64,000 bases of DNA, taken from Lepturacanthus savala. Taxonomy: Eukaryota; Chordata; Actinopteri; Scombriformes; Trichiuridae. The DNA lies in contig CM060467.1 of the NCBI GenBank assembly GCA_030544235.1, forward strand, positions 3,511,501 through 3,575,500. Reading direction: 5' to 3'. Shown in pieces: positions 25,259 to 36,983 of the stretch (within the stretch, counting starts at the first letter, position 1; each line of letters begins with the position of its first letter). The translations under genes and the position numbers were made by a program. The notes under the pieces were generated by a model that was not told the DNA's origin, ran no database searches, and saw nothing but the letters and a program-made list of their open reading frames with translations.

Positions 25259-26568
25259 CATGTTGCCGGGGAAAAGAAGCAGAAATATAAAGATATAATA
25301 AAGGTTCCATGTTCTAGAGTTTTACTCAGCTTTATTTTAAGTTTTGATATTAATAAACGGATGATATTATTGAACATACTTAATCAAAAAAGCCACTTTT
25401 ACAATATGGAACCTTTAAATTAAATGAAAAGAGAAGATTCCTACAGTCTCATACATACATTTTATGAAGCTTTTTCTGCATCTCTATGACATGACATTAT
25501 TATGTAAATGCATCTTTATCCAGGTGGTTTTTGGGAGGTTTAGTTCTTTAGTTATTAACATTAGCATTTAACTATTTTATACAATGAAAAATGAATCATC
25601 CAAATAGTTTGTTGGCTGCATATTTCTATTCTGGCACCATGATTGAATCCTTGTATTAACTGAATGATTTTATTAATTAAATTATATTGGTAACACATGA
25701 CCTAAATGAACCTAATCTTACTGTTCAACACATTTCAAGCTGTTTCCAATGGTTTTGATTGACTACAGGTGCACGGTTACCTAACATTGTCATAAATGTC
25801 TTTTCTTTTTAGAGGAAATTTAAAATATTGCTCAAAGACTGAGTCCAAACACTCATTTTGTTGATTTAAAATCCCCAGAATGAATAAAGGACAGAGTTTT
25901 CTAGACAATGACGTCTTTAATCACATTAAAAAGCTGAAGAACATCACGTTCTTTTCCTAGCCCGACTTAACCTTTTACCTCAGATGTTTTCTTAAAGCCT
26001 TAGTTTTTTTTTTACATGTTGAGTGTGTACAGTTTGAGCATCTGTGTCCACACATGTGTCTGAAAACCAGAATAAAACAGTGTGTGTTTTCTGTGCCACA
26101 TTCCTGCCATCTGACCAACCACATTCCTGCCATAGCCCTGCAATTAAAAGCCTTTTACCTCCAGAATCCACCACAGAACCAGCTCAGAAAGCCATTAAAA
26201 CGGGAAGAGAACGCCAGCTCCTTAATAGAAACACATGTAAGCCATTAAGAGTCCACTTTGAATTCTTCTGTGAGCTAAAAGGGGGAAAACGAGGACTCAG
26301 AGGGAGCCGGGCAGCTCGTGAGGAAATTCAGGATTCTCATCTCACTTAAACGACTTCAAAGAGACGAGAGAGCGAAAGAAATGGAGATAATAGAAATAGA
26401 GAAAAAAAGGCAGGGGAAGAATAAAGTGGAACTTTGATTAGGGATAGCAGCTTCCTGCAGTTTAAACTGAATCCACTCTCTACTCACTGGGTTTTTACAG
26501 CTTAAATACTGTCCTCACCCTTACCAGGGTCTGGACTCTGGTTCTTAGGATCCATATGGTGAAGGCTT
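25259..26568. other. intergenic with candidate conserved island
   Basis: AT-rich to about 25,990. 26,085-26,350 is balanced and non-repetitive, with paired CATTCCTGCCAT words. Its 101-codon open frame has no family resemblance. Confidence 0.4.
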
Positions 26569-26569
26569 C

Positions 26570-27552
26570 GCTGGAGGCTGGAGATTCTCCAAGAGTCCAA
26601 CGATTCTCGATGAATCCAAAGATCCTCAAAGAGTCAAATGATCCTTGATTAGTCCAAAGATCCTCAAAGAGTCCAATGATCTTTGTTGAGTCTAAAGCTC
26701 CTCAATGACTCCAACGATCCTCAATGAGTCCAAAGATCCTTCATGAATCCAGGAATCCTTGATCACTCCAAAGATCCTTAATGTTTTCAAAGATCCTCGA
26801 AGATTCAAATGATCCTTGATTAGTCCAAAGATCTTCAAAGAGTCCAAAGATCGTCAATAAGTCCAATGATTCTTGGTAAGTCCAAAGATCCTCAAAGAGT
26901 CAAAGGATCCTTGATTTGTCCAAAGATCTTCAAAGAGTCCAAAGATTCTCAATGAATCCAAAGATCCTCAAAGAATCCAATGATCCTTGATTTGACCAAA
27001 GACCCTCAATGAGTCCAAAGATCCTCAAAGAGTCAAAGGATCCTTGATTTGTCCAAAGATCCTCAAAGAATCCAAAGATCCTTAATGAGTCCAACAATCC
27101 TTGATGGCTCCAAAGATCCTTGATGAGTCCAAAGATCCTTAATGTATTCAAAGATCTAAAGATTAGTCCAAAGATCTTCAAAGAGTCCAAAGATTCTCAA
27201 TGAATCCAAAGATCCTCAAAGAATCCAATGATCCTTGATTTGTCCAGAAATCCTCGATGAGTCCAATGATCCTCAATGAATCCAAAGATCCTCAACGTGT
27301 CCAACCATCCTCTTAGTCCAAAGATCCTTGATGTATTCAAAGATCCTTGAAGAGTCCAACGATCCTCAATAAGTCCAATGATCCTTGATGTATTTAAAGA
27401 TTCTCAGTGTCCAAAGATCCTCAAAGTATCTGAAGATCCTCAATGAGTCCAAAGATGCTCAAAGTGTTCAATGATCCTCTATGAGTCCAAAAATCCTTGA
27501 TGTATTTAAAGATGTTCAGAGTCCAACAATCCTTGATGAGTCCAATGCCTCG
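26570..27552 (+). repeat. minisatellite TCCAAAGATCCTCAAAGAG
   Basis: About 50 imperfect units of 18-21 bp (GAGTCCAAAGATCCTCAA, GATCCTTGATTAGTCCAAAG). Diverged and interspersed, so older than the other arrays here. Confidence 0.93.
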
Positions 27553-28390
27553 ATGATTCTGTGAGTAGGAAGATCACTTCAATTTTATTCTTTTCTTTCA
27601 TTAGGACTAATTCAGCCTCCACTGTCTGTGTTTTTTATTATGAAAGTGAATTCAGCATCACACACACACGTATATGTGCGTGTGTCCGTGTGTGTGTATG
27701 TGTGTGTGTGTGTAAAGTGTTTTATAGTAAAGTGTAAAGCCTTTCTAGACGTATTTTTGTGTGTGTGTTTTATTATTTATCATCGACCTGCATTTGAAGG
27801 AGACATGTTTGGTTCCAGTTTCTTTTTTCTTCGGCCACTTTCAGCTGAAACTCAGAGCTGCAGCAAACTGATCTTTAGTTTCTGTTCCTCCATGTTTTGG
27901 GGTTGACCTTCAGCTGCTGGAACAGCCAAGTCTGACCCGCTGAGCTGTTTACATGAAGCTCTGCAAATCTGTAATTAGAAGAGGACATTCGGGCTGAGGA
28001 TTGTTTGCTGCTTTCAGTTTGAAAAACAAGACAGAACAAGGTGAAGCTGTGATTCAGCAGCAGCTGGTGATGTTCAGATTCTTCATTTCATTTATTTGAC
28101 TATCAACACCTAAAAAAGCTAGTACAGACAGTACAGTACTAGTACAGACATATATATTCATATATGTGCAGGGAACCTTTTTATTTCCAGGAAAATCCCA
28201 ACAACTACTGCAGATATCATCATGATGAAGCAGTTTGTTGAATCGGAAATTGATTCTTTGAATTTCCCTTATCTACCACCTCCATCAGTTATTGAATAAA
28301 TTAGTAGTTTGGTTCATTAAATTGTGTAAAATGTGGATCAGTGTTTCCAAAGCTAAAAAAATCAACCTAAAATGTCTTTATATATATATA
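27553..28390. other. intergenic, no gene seen
   Basis: Contains a short CA/TG patch at 27,660-27,712. No family recognised before the Tc1-like element. Confidence 0.5.
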
Positions 28391-28392
28391 TA

Positions 28393-28597
28393 CAGTGGGG
28401 AAAACAAGTATTTGAACACCCTGCTATTTTGCTATTTCTCCCACTTAGAAATCATGGAGGGGTCTGAAATTTTCATCGTAGGTGCATGTCCACTGTGAGA
28501 GAGATAAACTAAAAAGAAAAATCCAGAAATCACAATGCATGATTTTTTAACAATTTATTTGTGTGATATAGCGGCAAATAAGTATTTGAACACCTGA
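28393..28597 (+). repeat. left inverted repeat of the Tc1-like element
   Basis: 205 bp, outer end CAGTGGGGAAAACAAGTATT, inner end AAGTATTTGAACACCTGA. It matches the right repeat except for about three substitutions. Confidence 0.95.
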
Positions 28598-28608
28598 GAA
28601 AATGAATG

Positions 28609-29631
28609 TTAATATTTGGTACAGTAGCCTTTGTTTGCTATTACAGAGGTCAAATGTTTCCTGTATTTTTTCACCAGGTTTGCACATACTGCAGGAGGGA
28701 TCCTGGCCCACTCCTCCACACAGATCTTCTCTAGATCAGTCAGGTTTCTGGGCTGTCGCTGAGAAACACGGAGTTTGAGCTCCCTCCAAAGATTTTCGAT
28801 TGGGTTCAGGTCTGGAGACTGGCTGGGCCATGCTAGAACCTTGATATGCTTCTTACGGAGCCAGTCCTTGGTTTTCCTGGCTGTGTGCTTTGGCTCGTTG
28901 TCGTGTTGGAAGACCCAGCCACGACCCATCTTCAATGCTCTGACTGAGGGAAGGAGGTTGTTCCCCAAAATCTCACAATACACGGCCCCAGTCATCCTCT
29001 CTTTAATGCAGTGCACTCGTCCTGTCCCATGTGCAGAAAAACACCCCCAAAGCATGATGCTACCACCCCCATGCTTCACAGTAGGGATGGTGTTCTTCGG
29101 ATTGTACTCTTCATTCTTCTTCCTCCAAACACGCTTAGTGGAATTATGACCAAAAAGTTCTATTTTGGTCTCATCTGACCACAAAACTTTCTCCCATGAC
29201 TCCTCTGTATCATCCAAATGGTCATATGCAAACTTAAGACGGGCCTTGACATGTGCTGATTTAAGCAGGGGAACCTTTCGTGCCATGCATGATTTCAAAT
29301 CATGACGTCTTAGTGTATTACCTACAGTAACCTTGGAAACGTTGGTCCCAGTTCTTTTCAGGTCATTGACCAACTCCTGTCGTGTAGTTCCGGGCTGATT
29401 CCTCACCTTTCTTAGAATCATTGAGACCCTACGAGGTGATATCTTGCATGGGGCTCCACTCCGATTGAGATTGACCGTCATGTTTAGCTTCTTCCATTTT
29501 CTAATGATTGCTCCAACAGTGGACCTTGTTTCACCAAGCTGCTTGGCAATTACTCCGTAGCCCTTTCCAGCCTTGTGGAGGTGTACAATTTTCTCTCTTG
29601 TGTCATTGGACAGCTCTTTGGTCTTCGCCAT
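28609..29631 (-). CDS. Tc1-like transposase, intact 340-aa frame
   Basis: Cut-and-paste transposase acting on the element's inverted repeats. It starts MAKTKELSNDTREKIVHLHK, an N-terminal helix-turn-helix (about residues 1-55), followed by a second DNA-binding segment with LNRSGAPCKISPRR (GRPR-like region, about 55-110). The catalytic DDE domain shows WSDETKIE, then VFQHDNEPKHTA, then SPDLNPIENLW. There are 34 residues between the second D and the E, so it is DD34E, typical of Tc1. Length equals the usual 340 residues and no stop or frameshift is seen, so it could encode active enzyme; activity is not shown by sequence alone. Confidence 0.95.
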   Translation of the reverse strand: MAKTKELSNDTREKIVHLHKAGKGYGVIAKQLGETRSTVGAIIRKWKKLNMTVNLNRSGAPCKISPRRVSMILRKVRNQPGTTRQELVNDLKRTGTNVSKVTVGNTLRRHDLKSCMARKVPLLKSAHVKARLKFAYDHLDDTEESWEKVLWSDETKIELFGHNSTKRVWRKKNEEYNPKNTIPTVKHGGGSIMLWGCFSAHGTGRVHCIKERMTGAVYCEILGNNLLPSVRALKMGRGWVFQHDNEPKHTARKTKDWLRKKHIKVLAWPSQSPDLNPIENLWRELKLRVSQRQPRNLTDLEKICVEEWARIPPAVCANLVKKYRKHLTSVIANKGYCTKY

Positions 29632-29793
29632 GTTACAAGTTAAAGTCTTGCTGATTGTATGGGGTGGACAGGTGTCTTTATGCAGCTAACGACTTCAAAC
29701 AGGTGGATCTGATTAAGGATGATACATGGAGTGCAGGTGGACTTCTAATGGGCGGACTAACAGGTCCTTCAGGGTCAGAATTCTAGATGACAC

Positions 29794-29995
29794 TCAGGTG
29801 TTCAAATACTTATTTGCCGCTATATCACACAAATAAATTGTTAAAAAATCCTGCATTGTGATTTCTGGATTTTTCTTTTTAGTTTATCACTCTCACAGTG
29901 GACATGCACCTACGATGAAAATTTCAGACCCCTCCATGATTTCTAAGTGGGAGAAATAGCAAAATAGCAGGGTGTTCAAATACTTGTTTTCTCCA

Positions 29996-29998
<3 letters not shown>
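29794..29998 (-). repeat. right inverted repeat of the Tc1-like element
   Basis: 205 bp, ending CTCCACTG before TA. It is the reverse complement of the left repeat and contains the same two direct-repeat binding words. Confidence 0.95.

Positions 29999-30000
<2 letters not shown>

Positions 30001-30043
<43 letters not shown>
30001..30043. repeat. (TA)n tract at the transposon target
   Basis: About 20 TA units directly right of the Tc1-like element, continuous with the shorter (TA)n on its left. Confidence 0.95.
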
Positions 30044-30048
<5 letters not shown>

Positions 30049-31478
30049 TTGCTTTTTTCAGGAGCAGCAAACTTCAACTTTAGAAAAACCTAAATACAAA
30101 ATCCAAATGATTTTCCAGAAACTTCTGGTCTGAAACCACCACAGCACTTTCACACTCATCTCAAATGACAATGTTAATGCTATTTTTCTTCACCCGAAGC
30201 TTTAACTGCAACCAATTGTAAAAAATGGAGACGGCAATCGTCTGTCGTGATGATGTGAAGCGGCCGTGCTGTTACAGTCACAGTGAAATCTGCCTCGTGT
30301 TTGCATTTCATGCTTTTTATTGGACAGATGACGACGTAGATTCAGACAGAAAACAGGAGGACGACACAAGACAAATGTTCTCCAATGCAAACACAGCAGG
30401 CATTTACATAACATACCCAACATATAACATAACTAACATATAACATAACCAACCCAGTTTTTGCAAAGAAATAAATTACTGTTAGAGCAGTTAAATGTTT
30501 TTCTATCAGGGGTCATTTATAAATTTAGGGCCATACTGTAATTGTTGTTTAATTCATGAATTAATTTATATTTCTAGGCGACAACTGCAGGCTGTTCAAT
30601 AACAGCAAGTAAAGTGAACACATCAGAAGTCAAAAAGTCTCTTTAATTGCAGCCGTCTTTGTGAATCTCTGCAGTGAGGTGACCACGGCCAGCATCTTAA
30701 TTCCTGCTCCATCGCTCCGTCCTTCCACCTTCACTTCCTCCTGTTCCCTCCCGGCCGACGAGTCGGAGCCAGAGATGTTTCAGCGAGCAAAAAAACGTGT
30801 CGTGAGTGACAGAAATGAGATTGATTTTAATCAGAGAGGCCGTAATTACGCTGCTGCTGTTGTCACTGATGTTGACAGCCTGCAGCCTCCGATCCTTCAC
30901 CATGAATCGGGGCCTTTCTCAGCACCAACAAACAACCAAAGAACCTGGAAACTTCCACTCGGGACTAAATCCTGGTGGGATGGTTTCTGCCAAATGAAAG
31001 AAAGAGGATTTGCTGACAGCAGCAGATCAGCTTCAACTCAGAATCGACTCAAATCAAAACCTCCACCAACACGTTTTCCTAAAAAGAATGTAGTGTATTG
31101 TATCTATTGTCGCGAATTCGCATCAAACTGTTTTCATTCCCCCTGCAGCAGAGATAACATGTGCATTCTTCCCCCAATGCTAGTTTGTTGAAAGTGAAAC
31201 ATGGAGGTCCAGCTAAGGCTGTTCCAACACAGGAGGTGATTCAGATTCTGTGGGTCACTGGTCAGTGGTTGAATGTGAGCAGCAACGCTGTAAATGAGCA
31301 AAATTTAAAGGCCAGACTGTCTTCAAATGCTCAAAGTGCAAAGTTCATCTGAGCCTCAACAAGATCCACAACTGATGAATGAATTCAACCAGTAAGAACC
31401 AAAGGGTCCAGTTCACTGGGCGACTTTACAAAGAGAAAACAAAAGTGGACACAGACTGTTTGATTGACCTCTGTTCTA
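30044..31478. other. intergenic with candidate conserved islands
   Basis: 30,185-30,420 and 30,650-31,190 are non-repetitive. The second contains GTGAGTGACAGAAATGAGAT, TTGATTTTAATCA and GTTGACAGCC, words typical of PBX/MEIS/HOX-bound elements. A 176-codon frame spans it but lacks splice sites or domain resemblance. Confidence 0.45.
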
Positions 31479-33065
31479 GTCTCTGGTTATAGTATAGTAG
31501 TTAGTATATAGTTATAGTTACTAGTTATAGTATAGTAGTTAGTATATAGTTATAGTTACTTAGTTATAGTATAGTAGTTAGTATATAGTTATAGATACTA
31601 GTTATAGTATAGTAGTTAGTATATAGTTATAGTTACTAGTTATAGTAGTTAGTATATAGTTATAGTTACTAGTTATAGTATAGTAGTTAGTATATAGTTA
31701 TAGATACTAGTTATAGTATAGTAGTTAGTATATAGTTATAGATACTAGTTATAGTATAGTAGTTAGTATATAGTTATAGTTACTAGTTATAGTATAGTAG
31801 TTAGTATATAGTTATAGTTACTAGTTATAGTATAGTACTTAGTATATAGTTATAGTTACTAGTTATAGTATAGTAGTTAGTATATAGTTATAGTTACTTA
31901 GTTATAGTATAGTAGTTAGTATATAGTTATAGATACTAGTTATAGTATAGTAGTTAGTATATAGTTATAGTTACTAGTTATAGTAGTTAGTATATAGTTA
32001 TAGTTACTAGTTATAGTATAGTAGTTAGTATATAGTTATAGATACTAGTTATAGTATAGTAGTTAGTATATAGTTATAGATACTAGTTATAGTATAGTAG
32101 TTAGTATATAGTTATAGTTACTAGTTATAGTATAGTAGTTAGTATATAGTTATAGTTACTAGTTATAGTATAGTAGTTAGTATATAGTTATAGATACTAG
32201 TTATAGTATAGTAGTTAGTATATAGTTAGTTACTAGTTATAGTATAGTAGTTAGTATATAGTTATAGTTACTAGTTATAGTAGTTAGTATATAGTTATAG
32301 TTACTAGTTATAGTATAGTAGTTAGTATATAGTTATAGTTACTAGTTATAGTATAGTAGTTAGTATATAGTTATAGATACTAGTTATAGTGTAGTAGTTA
32401 GTATATAGTTATAGTTACTAGTTATAGTGTAGTAGTTAGTATATAGTTATAGTTACTAGTTATAGTATAGTAGTTAGTATATAGTTATAGCTACTAGTTA
32501 TAGTATAGTAGTTAGTATATAGTTATAGATACTAGTTATAGTATAGTAGTTAGTATATAGTTATAGTTACTAGTTATAGTATAGTAGTTAGTATATAGTT
32601 ATAGATACTAGTTATAGTATAGTAGTTAGTATATAGTTATAGTTACTAGTTATAGTAGTTAGTATATAGTTATAGTTACTAGTTATAGTATAGTAGTTAA
32701 TATATAGTTATAGATACTAGTTATAGTATAGTAGTTAGTATATAGTTATAGTTACTAGTTATAGTATAGTAGTTAGTATATAGTTATAGTTACTAGTTAT
32801 AGTATAGTAGTTAGTATATAGTTATAGTTACTAGTTATAGTATAGTAGTTAGTATATAGTTATAGATACTAGTTATAGTATAGTAGTTAGTATATAGTTA
32901 TAGTTACTAGTTATAGTAGTTAGTATATAGTTACTAGTTATAATAGTTAGTATATAGTTATAGTTACTAGTTATAGTAGTTAGTATATAGTTACTAGTTA
33001 TAATAGTTAGTATATAGTTATAGTTATTTAGAGTATATAGTTATGGTTACTAGTTAGAGTATAAT
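31479..33065 (+). repeat. AT-rich minisatellite, about 37-bp unit
   Basis: About 42 units of TAGTTATAGTATAGTAGTTA plus GTATATAGTTATAGTTAC, with a shortened 31-32-bp form lacking the TATAG step. A pattern of about nine units (338 bp) beginning near 31,559 recurs near 31,897. Confidence 0.95.
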
Positions 33066-33109
33066 AGTATAAAAATATAGTATAATATTAGTTTGTTTCT
33101 ATTAATATT

Positions 33110-33185
33110 AAAAACCTTTAAAAATAAAAGGTTTTAATGCTAACACCGCTAACGGGTCAAATTGACCCCTGTAGTAGTTCTAGTG
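33110..33185 (+). mobile_element. MITE family 2, 3' end with ERE-like palindrome
   Basis: GGGTCAAATTGACCC at 33,154-33,168, then CTGTAGTAGTTCTAGTG abutting TTAA (33,186-33,189). The terminus is the complement of the CACTAGAACTGCTA ends seen at 34,419 and 44,946. Confidence 0.65.
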
Positions 33186-33600
33186 TTAAGTGATTCTACA
33201 TTGTGATTCGTCGCTGTTTGTTTCCCGTCTGGCCTCCTGTATATAAATGTACTTTCTGTTGCAATAAGTGACCTTGTGCATCGCGAGACTTTTACAGCAC
33301 CTGCATGTTAAACTCGCCTTTGGCTCCAAACTCAGACTGTGTCACGGTTCAGAAGAAGAATACTAATTATCCCGGGTTCATCGGGTCATTTCAATGACAC
33401 GTAAAAGCGTCTCACGTTCGGGATGTTAAGCAGCATCTTTCTTGTCTTTTATAGGATCAAGTTGTTCTCTAAATAGGTCAAATGTGCACCAGGATGCTGA
33501 TTTGTTGCAGAACTTTAGATCAAACATGTGCAACTTTTTACTGAAGTAAAAAAAAAAAAAGAACATGTGATGAAGCTGGAGTCAGAAAAAAAAAAAAAAA

Positions 33601-34010
33601 AAAAACTAAAACCATCTATTGCATGAAATATTAGACATGGTAAAACATGTTTGGACTGTTTTTATTACTTAAAATGATCTAAATAAAAGATATATTAAAA
33701 TTAATATATGAAAAAGGTGGAAACAGTCTCAGGATAGATGTAAGTCAATGGGACTCCATTAGGTCATATACACTAGGAATTTATCATATTATTTCCAAAT
33801 ATAATCTGTTTTAGCATAGTAGAAAAAAATATAACATCAAAATTGAATTAAATTCCAAAATTCTGAATAAAAGACAACCTTGAGTTGTGAGAAAATGATG
33901 ATCAGATGAGCAATAGGGATATCCTGATCATGTGACCTCATAAACATGTTTTTCAAAATAAAAGCCTCCTTTTCATGACTAACTGTAAAAATAATATATA
34001 TAAAGCAATA
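33601..34010 (+). mobile_element. MITE family 1 copy, truncated
   Basis: ACCATCTATTGCATGAAATA at the left end, then GTAAGTCAATGGGACTCCAT, GAGCAATAGGGATATCCTGA and TTTCAAAATAAAAGCC. No clear right end. Confidence 0.65.
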
Positions 34011-34414
34011 CCAGGAAACCAGACTTAAAACCTCTAGGAGGAAATACAAAAAGCTAAATAAAATATCCATAATAATGAGATTTTTGTCACAGTTACTGTT
34101 TTTCCACTGTGAATATGATTATTTATTAATTGATTACTTATTTATACAGAAAACTGCACAACGCTGTAAATATAAAGTGTAAAAGCACTTTTTAAGATGA
34201 AATATGAAATTAATTTTGCAATTTCATTACAAAATTTTTAAACTCAACTTTTAAAAGATAAATTAAGAATTTTAATTATTCATCTGCAATTAAATGGTGG
34301 GTTTTTTAATGTATAATTTAAATGCAAATTGCTTTTCCCTCTCTCAAGTCAGTGTATTAATTGAATAGAATTAAACATGAATAAACTCCATAAGTGAACC
34401 AGTTATTTTGAAGG
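34011..34414. other. AT-rich intergenic DNA
   Basis: Nothing recognised. Confidence 0.45.
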
Positions 34415-34418
34415 TTAA

Positions 34419-34766
34419 CACTAGAACTGCTACCACCAACTACTAATTAATTCAATAACTGATAGATAAGTGGTAGATAGGTTTGATGTATAACTATTTG
34501 AATGCTTAAAACACTAAAATACTAATAAAAAAAATACAAAAGAAAATACTAAAACCACAAAAAAATACAAAAAATGAATAAAATAAAAAAAGACAAATTC
34601 TAAAAATCAAAAAAAGAAAAATACAATAATAATAAATTTAATTAATCGACTATCGGAATAGTTGCGGCTCTGTTTGCACATTATGAATCAGGGTCAATTT
34701 GTGGTTTTAGCATTTTTTTTTAAAGGTTTTTAATATAAATAGAAAGTTCTAGTGGTTCTAGTGTGA
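34419..34766. mobile_element. MITE family 2 candidate, degraded
   Basis: TTAA|CACTAGAACTGCTACC at the left and TTCTAGTGGTTCTAGTG at the right, about 348 bp apart, form matching inverted ends. The interior is A-rich and diverged, and the right TTAA is lost. Confidence 0.5.
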
Positions 34767-35099
34767 ATATAGTAGTCTGAAGTGAATATAAAGATAATTT
34801 TAAATAAATATTCACATCATTCCAGCTGCTGGTGGCAATAATTGTGATGGATTTAGTGTCCAAAACTTTGAGTTGAGTGTTTCCCACTAGAAGGTCAAAG
34901 GTCGCGTGGGTCCTTACTGGTCCAGGACTCAGGAGTTTACTGGTCCAGACACAGCGAGACACGAGTCTGACAGAACGGTCAACGCCTCGAATATAAAGCC
35001 AGAGGACACAGAAAAGAGCCTAATTATTAATTAATTAATTAATTAATTAATTAAATATCCACTCATAAACAAGGTCAGAGGAGCCTGGAACCACAAGAA
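34767..35099. other. intergenic with (TTAA)n run
   Basis: Includes TTAATTAATTAATTAATTAA near 35,029-35,056. No gene. Confidence 0.5.
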
Positions 35100-35412
35100 A
35101 CAGCATGAACCAGAGAGGAGAGAAGGAGGAAAAGAGAGGGAAGGACAAACAGATGGAGGGAGGAGGATGGAGGGAGGAGAGAAGGAAAAAGACAGAAAAA
35201 GGAGAAAAAGAAAAAAGAAGAAGAAAAACAGAAGAAGAGAAAAATGGAAAAAAAGTGACATGTAGAAAGAGAAGGAAAAAGGGAAAAATTGAAGGAAAAG
35301 GACAAAGACGGAAGACGAGAAGGAGGAAAAGAGAAGCAGAAAAGTGGAAAAAGAAGAAAAAAGAGAAGTAGAAAGAGGAGAAAGACGGAAAAGAGAAGGA
35401 GAAAGAAGTGAA
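35100..35412 (+). repeat. long purine tract
   Basis: About 310 bp that is over 90 percent A/G on the plus strand (GAGAAGGAGGAAAAGAGAGG and similar). The Lys/Glu-rich and Phe/Ser-rich frames across it are composition artefacts. Confidence 0.93.
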
Positions 35413-35499
35413 GCTGTATTAATATTCACAGACTCCCAGCACTTCCTAAATATTTTATTACTTCCAGCTGTTTGATGTTAAGGAGACTCACCAGAGATA

Positions 35500-36080
35500 C
35501 ACACACACACTGACTAACACACACACACATATACACACACATAAAAAGATACACACACACTCTGCAATTACATACATGTGCACACAATAAAAACACGCAT
35601 GTTTACAGCCATAATCCTGCAGACATTAAACCACATCAACACAAAAATTAAAAATGCATTCACACACACACATACTCATCTATCTGTCCCCATGGGGTCA
35701 TATGTCAAATACCTACATTGTGGGGACGACCCTTTCTAAATGAGGTAGATAGTGTCAACTCCAAAAAAATGTTTCACGCCAATGTCCCCACCAAGATAGA
35801 TATCCCAACACACATACACACACATACTCTTTTATATCACCTGGTGGGGCCAATTGTCAAATACCTGCATTGTGGGGACCACCCTTTCTAAATGAGGTAG
35901 ATAGTTTCAACTCCAAAAAAATCTTTCAGGCCAATGTCCTCACCAAGATAGATATCCCAACACACATACACACACATACTCTTTTATATCACCTGGTGGG
36001 GCCCATTGTCAAATACCTACATTGTGGGGACCACCCTTTCTGTCTTCATCTTTCAGGAACACGCACTCACACACACACTG
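35500..36080. repeat. CA patches and dispersed family A, three copies
   Basis: Three tandem units of about 165 bp with TCAAATACCTACATTGTGGG, TTTCTAAATGAGGTAGATAG and CAATGTCCCCACCAAGATAG. Confidence 0.9.
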
Positions 36081-36424
36081 ACTGTACATAATCTGTCTTT
36101 CAAGAGTTTTCCCTCCCATTTATTCATGTATTTATCGGCTTATTTATTTATTAGCGTGTTCGTTATTGGTCGGACTGACTTTCTTTTTTATTTTCTGCTG
36201 GGTGCCGACTCATTAATTCACAACAGATCCTCTCTCTCTTTCCATCTATCACTCATTCTCTGGTTACATCTCTGTCCATCAGCCTCAATTCCTGCTCCTG
36301 CTGTTTCTATTTCTGTCAGTAGAATAAAATCTGTTCTGCAGCTTCTACCAGTCTCTGTCCATATATATATATACTGGATTAATATAATAAATACTATATA
36401 TACTAATTAATAAAATGCTGGTGA
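36081..36424. other. intergenic, nothing recognised
   Basis: Pyrimidine-rich unique DNA. An open frame at 36,006-36,410 starts inside a family A repeat and has no support. Confidence 0.45.
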
Positions 36425-36534
36425 CCCTCTGTTGCATGAAATATTACTTAGACATGATAATACATATTTTTAATATTGTTTTTTACTATTAAAAATGGCA
36501 TAATATAATATAATATATATATAATATATAATAT

Positions 36535-36599
<65 letters not shown>

Positions 36600-36979
36600 A
36601 ACAGGTTCATGCTATGTAAGTCAATGGGACTCCATCAGGTTGTATAAACTAGGAATTTATCACATTTGCACATTGTTGACATATGGAAACAAATCTATTT
36701 TATTTTATATTATTTCATCACAAAAAATTAAAAGTTAAATTTTACTTTATTTGGTGAAAATTTTCCTAAATACTAATTAAAAGACAACGTTCAGTTGTGA
36801 GACAATAATGATCATAATGAGCAATAGGGATATCCTGGTCATGTGACCTCATGAATTTGATGTCCTTCAAAATAAAAGCCCCCTTTTAATGCCTAACTAT
36901 AAAAACATAGATTTTATATCACAGCGTTTTAGAACAAATTAAATAAAGCAGTTGTTGCCATATGGCAACGCTATGAGGG
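36425..36979 (+). mobile_element. MITE family 1, near-complete copy
   Basis: Left end CCCTCTGTTGCATGAAATAT, right end GTTGCCATATGGCAACGCTA then TGAGGG, followed by TTAA (36,980-36,983). About 555 bp with no coding capacity, interrupted by (TA)n at 36,536-36,593. The right subterminal GTTGCCATATGGCAAC is a perfect 16-bp palindrome. Confidence 0.75.
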
Positions 36980-36983
36980 TTAA

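Larger units (their letters stand above)
28393..29998 (-). mobile_element. Tc1/mariner-family DNA transposon, apparently complete
   Basis: 1,606 bp element bounded by TA on both sides (28,391-28,392 and 29,999-30,000), inserted in a (TA)n tract. Inverted repeats of 205 bp (28,393-28,597 and 29,794-29,998) begin CAGTGG and differ at about three positions by eye. Each carries AAGTATTTGAACACC near its outer and inner end, the IR/DR arrangement of transposase-binding sites known from Sleeping Beauty-type fish elements. It holds one uninterrupted transposase gene on the minus strand. Near-identical ends and an intact frame suggest recent insertion. Confidence 0.96.

Noticed and set aside
28775..29149. 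124-codon plus-strand frame inside the transposon
   Set aside because: Antisense shadow of the intact transposase.
30661..31191. 176-codon open frame as a possible gene
   Set aside because: No family resemblance, no consensus splice sites in register, and overlapping frames on both strands. Better read as a candidate non-coding element.
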